A DNA stretch of 64,000 nt from an uncultured Rhodospirillales bacterium (GTDB taxonomy: Bacteria > Pseudomonadota > Alphaproteobacteria > Acetobacterales > Acetobacteraceae): assembly GCA_903823665.1 (NCBI GenBank), contig CAIJTR010000153.1:1-64000 (forward strand), written 5' to 3'. The position numbers and the translations under genes were made by a program. This document shows positions 62,400 through 64,000 of this stretch, piece after piece. The notes under the pieces were generated by a model. It searched no databases and was not told where the DNA came from. It was given only the letters and a program-made list of their open reading frames with translations. The number at the start of each line of letters is the position of its first letter. Within the stretch, counting starts at the first letter, position 1.

Positions 62400-64000
62400 A
62401 CCCGTCGCGTGCCGTCACCAATGGCCGCAATCAGCGCCGCGTCGCATGGCTCTAACCCGGTGCGTGCGTTGAACCAGACGGGGTCGCTGGTGTTGGCATA
62501 ACCCTCGGCCGCAAGGCGCGCCTTGCTCAGCTTGAAGGTGCCGGTCACGTCCAGCTCTTTGCAAAGCCGCACGAACATCGGCTGGGCATATGCCGGTAGC
62601 CCGGCTTTGAGAGTGGCCCGCAATGCATCGAGGCTGAATTCCAGCCCGGTGGTCAGGGCCGCCATGCCGGCGCGCCCTTCATGGCCCGGCACCGACACGC
62701 CATACACCACCGCGTCATGCACGCCGGGACAGCCGCGCAGCACCAGCGCCACCTCGGTGGTCGCCACGTTCTCGCCCTTCCAGCGGAACGTGTCGCCGAT
62801 GCGATCAACGAAGGTAAAATACCCCTCCGCGTCCCGCCGCATCAGATCACCGGTTCGAAACCAGCGGTCACTTGGCGTCAGCACATCAGAAATCAGCTTC
62901 TTCGCCGAAGCTGCCGTGTCGGTGTAGCCGTCGAACGGACGCGCCTGCAGCTGTGCTGCACCGGGAATGGCCCCCAGTGCTTCGCCGGTTTCATCCGGTC
63001 CGCATGGAATGCATAGGCCGTTCGCGTCTCGCGCAATCTCCCCAGTCTCCGGATCACATCGCACCAACGCCACCGGGAAGCGATTGGCCATGAACGGAGG
63101 AATGCGCCCGATGGCCCCGGGCTTGCCCTCGACGTTGTAGAGCGACACCACGCCTTCGGTCGCCGCATAGAACTCCAGCACCTGCGGCAGGGCGAAACGC
63201 TCCTGCACAATGCGCCACACATCGCCCTGCATCCCGTTGCCGCACGCCAGTCGAAGCCGGTGAGCCCGTTCGCGCGGATGGATGGGGGAGCCCGCGAGGT
63301 AGCGGCACAGCTCGCCGATATATTGAAAGATGGTGCACTCGCCGTCGGCGACGTCGTCCCAGAAACCACTGGCCGAAAAGCGCGGACGGATGAGCACAGA
63401 GCCGCCACTCACCAGCATGGCCGCCACCGCCACGATGCCGCCGGTGGAATGATACAGTGGCAGGCAGTCATACATCCTGTCGTCTGGCGTCACGTTCATC
63501 ATCGCTGCGAACCACAGACCCCATTCGAGGATGCGTGCGTGGGTGATGATGCCGGCCTTCGGCATGCCGGTGGTGCCGGAGGTGTAGACCAGCAGGGCGC
63601 GGGCGTTTTGGGCGGGCAGCGCCATCTCGGCGGCAGCGATCCGTTCGCCCGATAGGCCGTCTAGCATCAGTGTCTCGATGATCGCTGCATTGGTGCTTAT
63701 CGCATCGAGCGTCGGGCGCAACGACGCGGCCACGATGATATGCGTGGCGTTCGCCGCCTGGATGCAGTGCGAGAGCGTGGCACCGACAAGATTGGTGTTG
63801 ATCAGCGCCACCACGCATCCTGCCCGCGTCAGGCCCAGCCAGATGGCCAGATATTCGGTGCAGTTCGGCATGAACAGCGCCACTGCGGTCAGCTTCTCGG
63901 CCTGAGCCCAGCGCGCGATCTGGTTCACGCGGCTGGCCAGTTGCGCGTAGCTGAAAGCTTCTCCTTCGCCGACGAGGGCAGAGCGCTCGCCATGCTGTGC
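62396..64000 (-). CDS. FATP-type acyl-CoA synthetase (5' end beyond the window)
   Basis: AMP-forming ligase; the frame is open to the window edge ([26 protein letters not shown] upstream of the first internal start), so at least 534 residues with the N-terminus missing. Signatures: [37 protein letters not shown] and the FATP-like [33 protein letters not shown]. This group (very-long-chain acyl-CoA synthetases) activates fatty, bile or isoprenoid acids. Substrate unknown. Confidence 0.82.
   Translation of the reverse strand, partial: AQHGERSALVGEGEAFSYAQLASRVNQIARWAQAEKLTAVALFMPNCTEYLAIWLGLTRAGCVVALINTNLVGATLSHCIQAANATHIIVAASLRPTLDAISTNAAIIETLMLDGLSGERIAAAEMALPAQNARALLVYTSGTTGMPKAGIITHARILEWGLWFAAMMNVTPDDRMYDCLPLYHSTGGIVAVAAMLVSGGSVLIRPRFSASGFWDDVADGECTIFQYIGELCRYLAGSPIHPRERAHRLRLACGNGMQGDVWRIVQERFALPQVLEFYAATEGVVSLYNVEGKPGAIGRIPPFMANRFPVALVRCDPETGEIARDANGLCIPCGPDETGEALGAIPGAAQLQARPFDGYTDTAASAKKLISDVLTPSDRWFRTGDLMRRDAEGYFTFVDRIGDTFRWKGENVATTEVALVLRGCPGVHDAVVYGVSVPGHEGRAGMAALTTGLEFSLDALRATLKAGLPAYAQPMFVRLCKELDVTGTFKLSKARLAAEGYANTSDPVWFNARTGLEPCDAALIAAIGDGTRRV

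Noticed and set aside
1-64000. CRISPR array, prophage, toxin-antitoxin or restriction system
   Set aside because: No regularly spaced repeats, no cas, phage structural, methylase or toxin-antitoxin genes were seen on either strand.

Overview
The window is GC-rich, densely packed chromosomal DNA from an alphaproteobacterium. I infer the Acetobacteraceae/Rhodospirillales. The grounds are a complete hopanoid operon (hpnA-B-C-D-E-shc-G with hpnH beside it), many ATGA/GTGA/TTGA translational overlaps, branched-chain-amino-acid-type ABC importers, and the style of the housekeeping genes (cysK, phosphohexomutase, galU, malic enzyme, lipB). The family assignment is inference; no rRNA or other decisive marker is present.

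Layout. (1) 1-470: a truncated IS481-type transposase abuts the 3' part of an unidentified gene. (2) 549-6260: a nitrate/sulfonate-type ABC importer (ATPase plus two permeases, minus strand) diverges from an isopropylmalate-dehydratase-like LeuC/LeuD pair and a periplasmic binding protein (plus strand). The 3' stump of a second binding protein and the 3' stump of a short-chain dehydrogenase lie in the same stretch. (3) 6331-9224: a hydroxycinnamate module (acyl-CoA ligase, hydroxycinnamoyl-CoA hydratase-lyase, divergent MarR regulator). (4) 9319-20507: one eleven-gene minus-strand operon for an unknown amide: AmiC-like sensor, ANTAR antiterminator, two amidase-signature hydrolases, an acetamidase/formamidase, an SDR and a Liv/Urt-type ABC importer. 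(5) 20967-22615: a decayed ELWxxDGT-repeat gene, a 7-bp tandem repeat and a TPR/glycosyltransferase-like gene. (6) 22684-27219: a second complete Liv-type importer. (7) 27220-31751: an IS remnant, tRNA-Arg(CCU), then two large DUF4214-repeat proteins, one with an N-terminal trypsin-like protease and the other with a strikingly AT-rich internal block. (8) 31951-33270: a TTC38-like TPR protein. (9) 33303-40398: six genes hyfB-C-E-F-G-I whose large subunit has lost three of the four Ni-Fe cysteines. This is an energy-converting-hydrogenase-related (Ehr) complex, not a hydrogenase. (10) 40571-42882: a nucleotide-pyrophosphatase-like phosphodiesterase and a lipoprotein esterase. (11) 42947-53174: hopanoid biosynthesis, with hpnH divergent from a TetR regulator across a palindrome. 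(12) 53352-64000: tyrA-like dehydrogenase, two RcnB-like proteins, cysK, phosphohexomutase, galU, maeB-dnaJ-like, tRNA-Leu(GAG), lipB and the 3' part of a FATP-type acyl-CoA ligase.

The items most worth following are the Ehr complex (membrane ion-pumping machinery with no assigned electron donor), the amide operon with its structured leader and ANTAR regulator, the altered LeuC/LeuD pair tied to an importer, and the mosaic DUF4214 gene.
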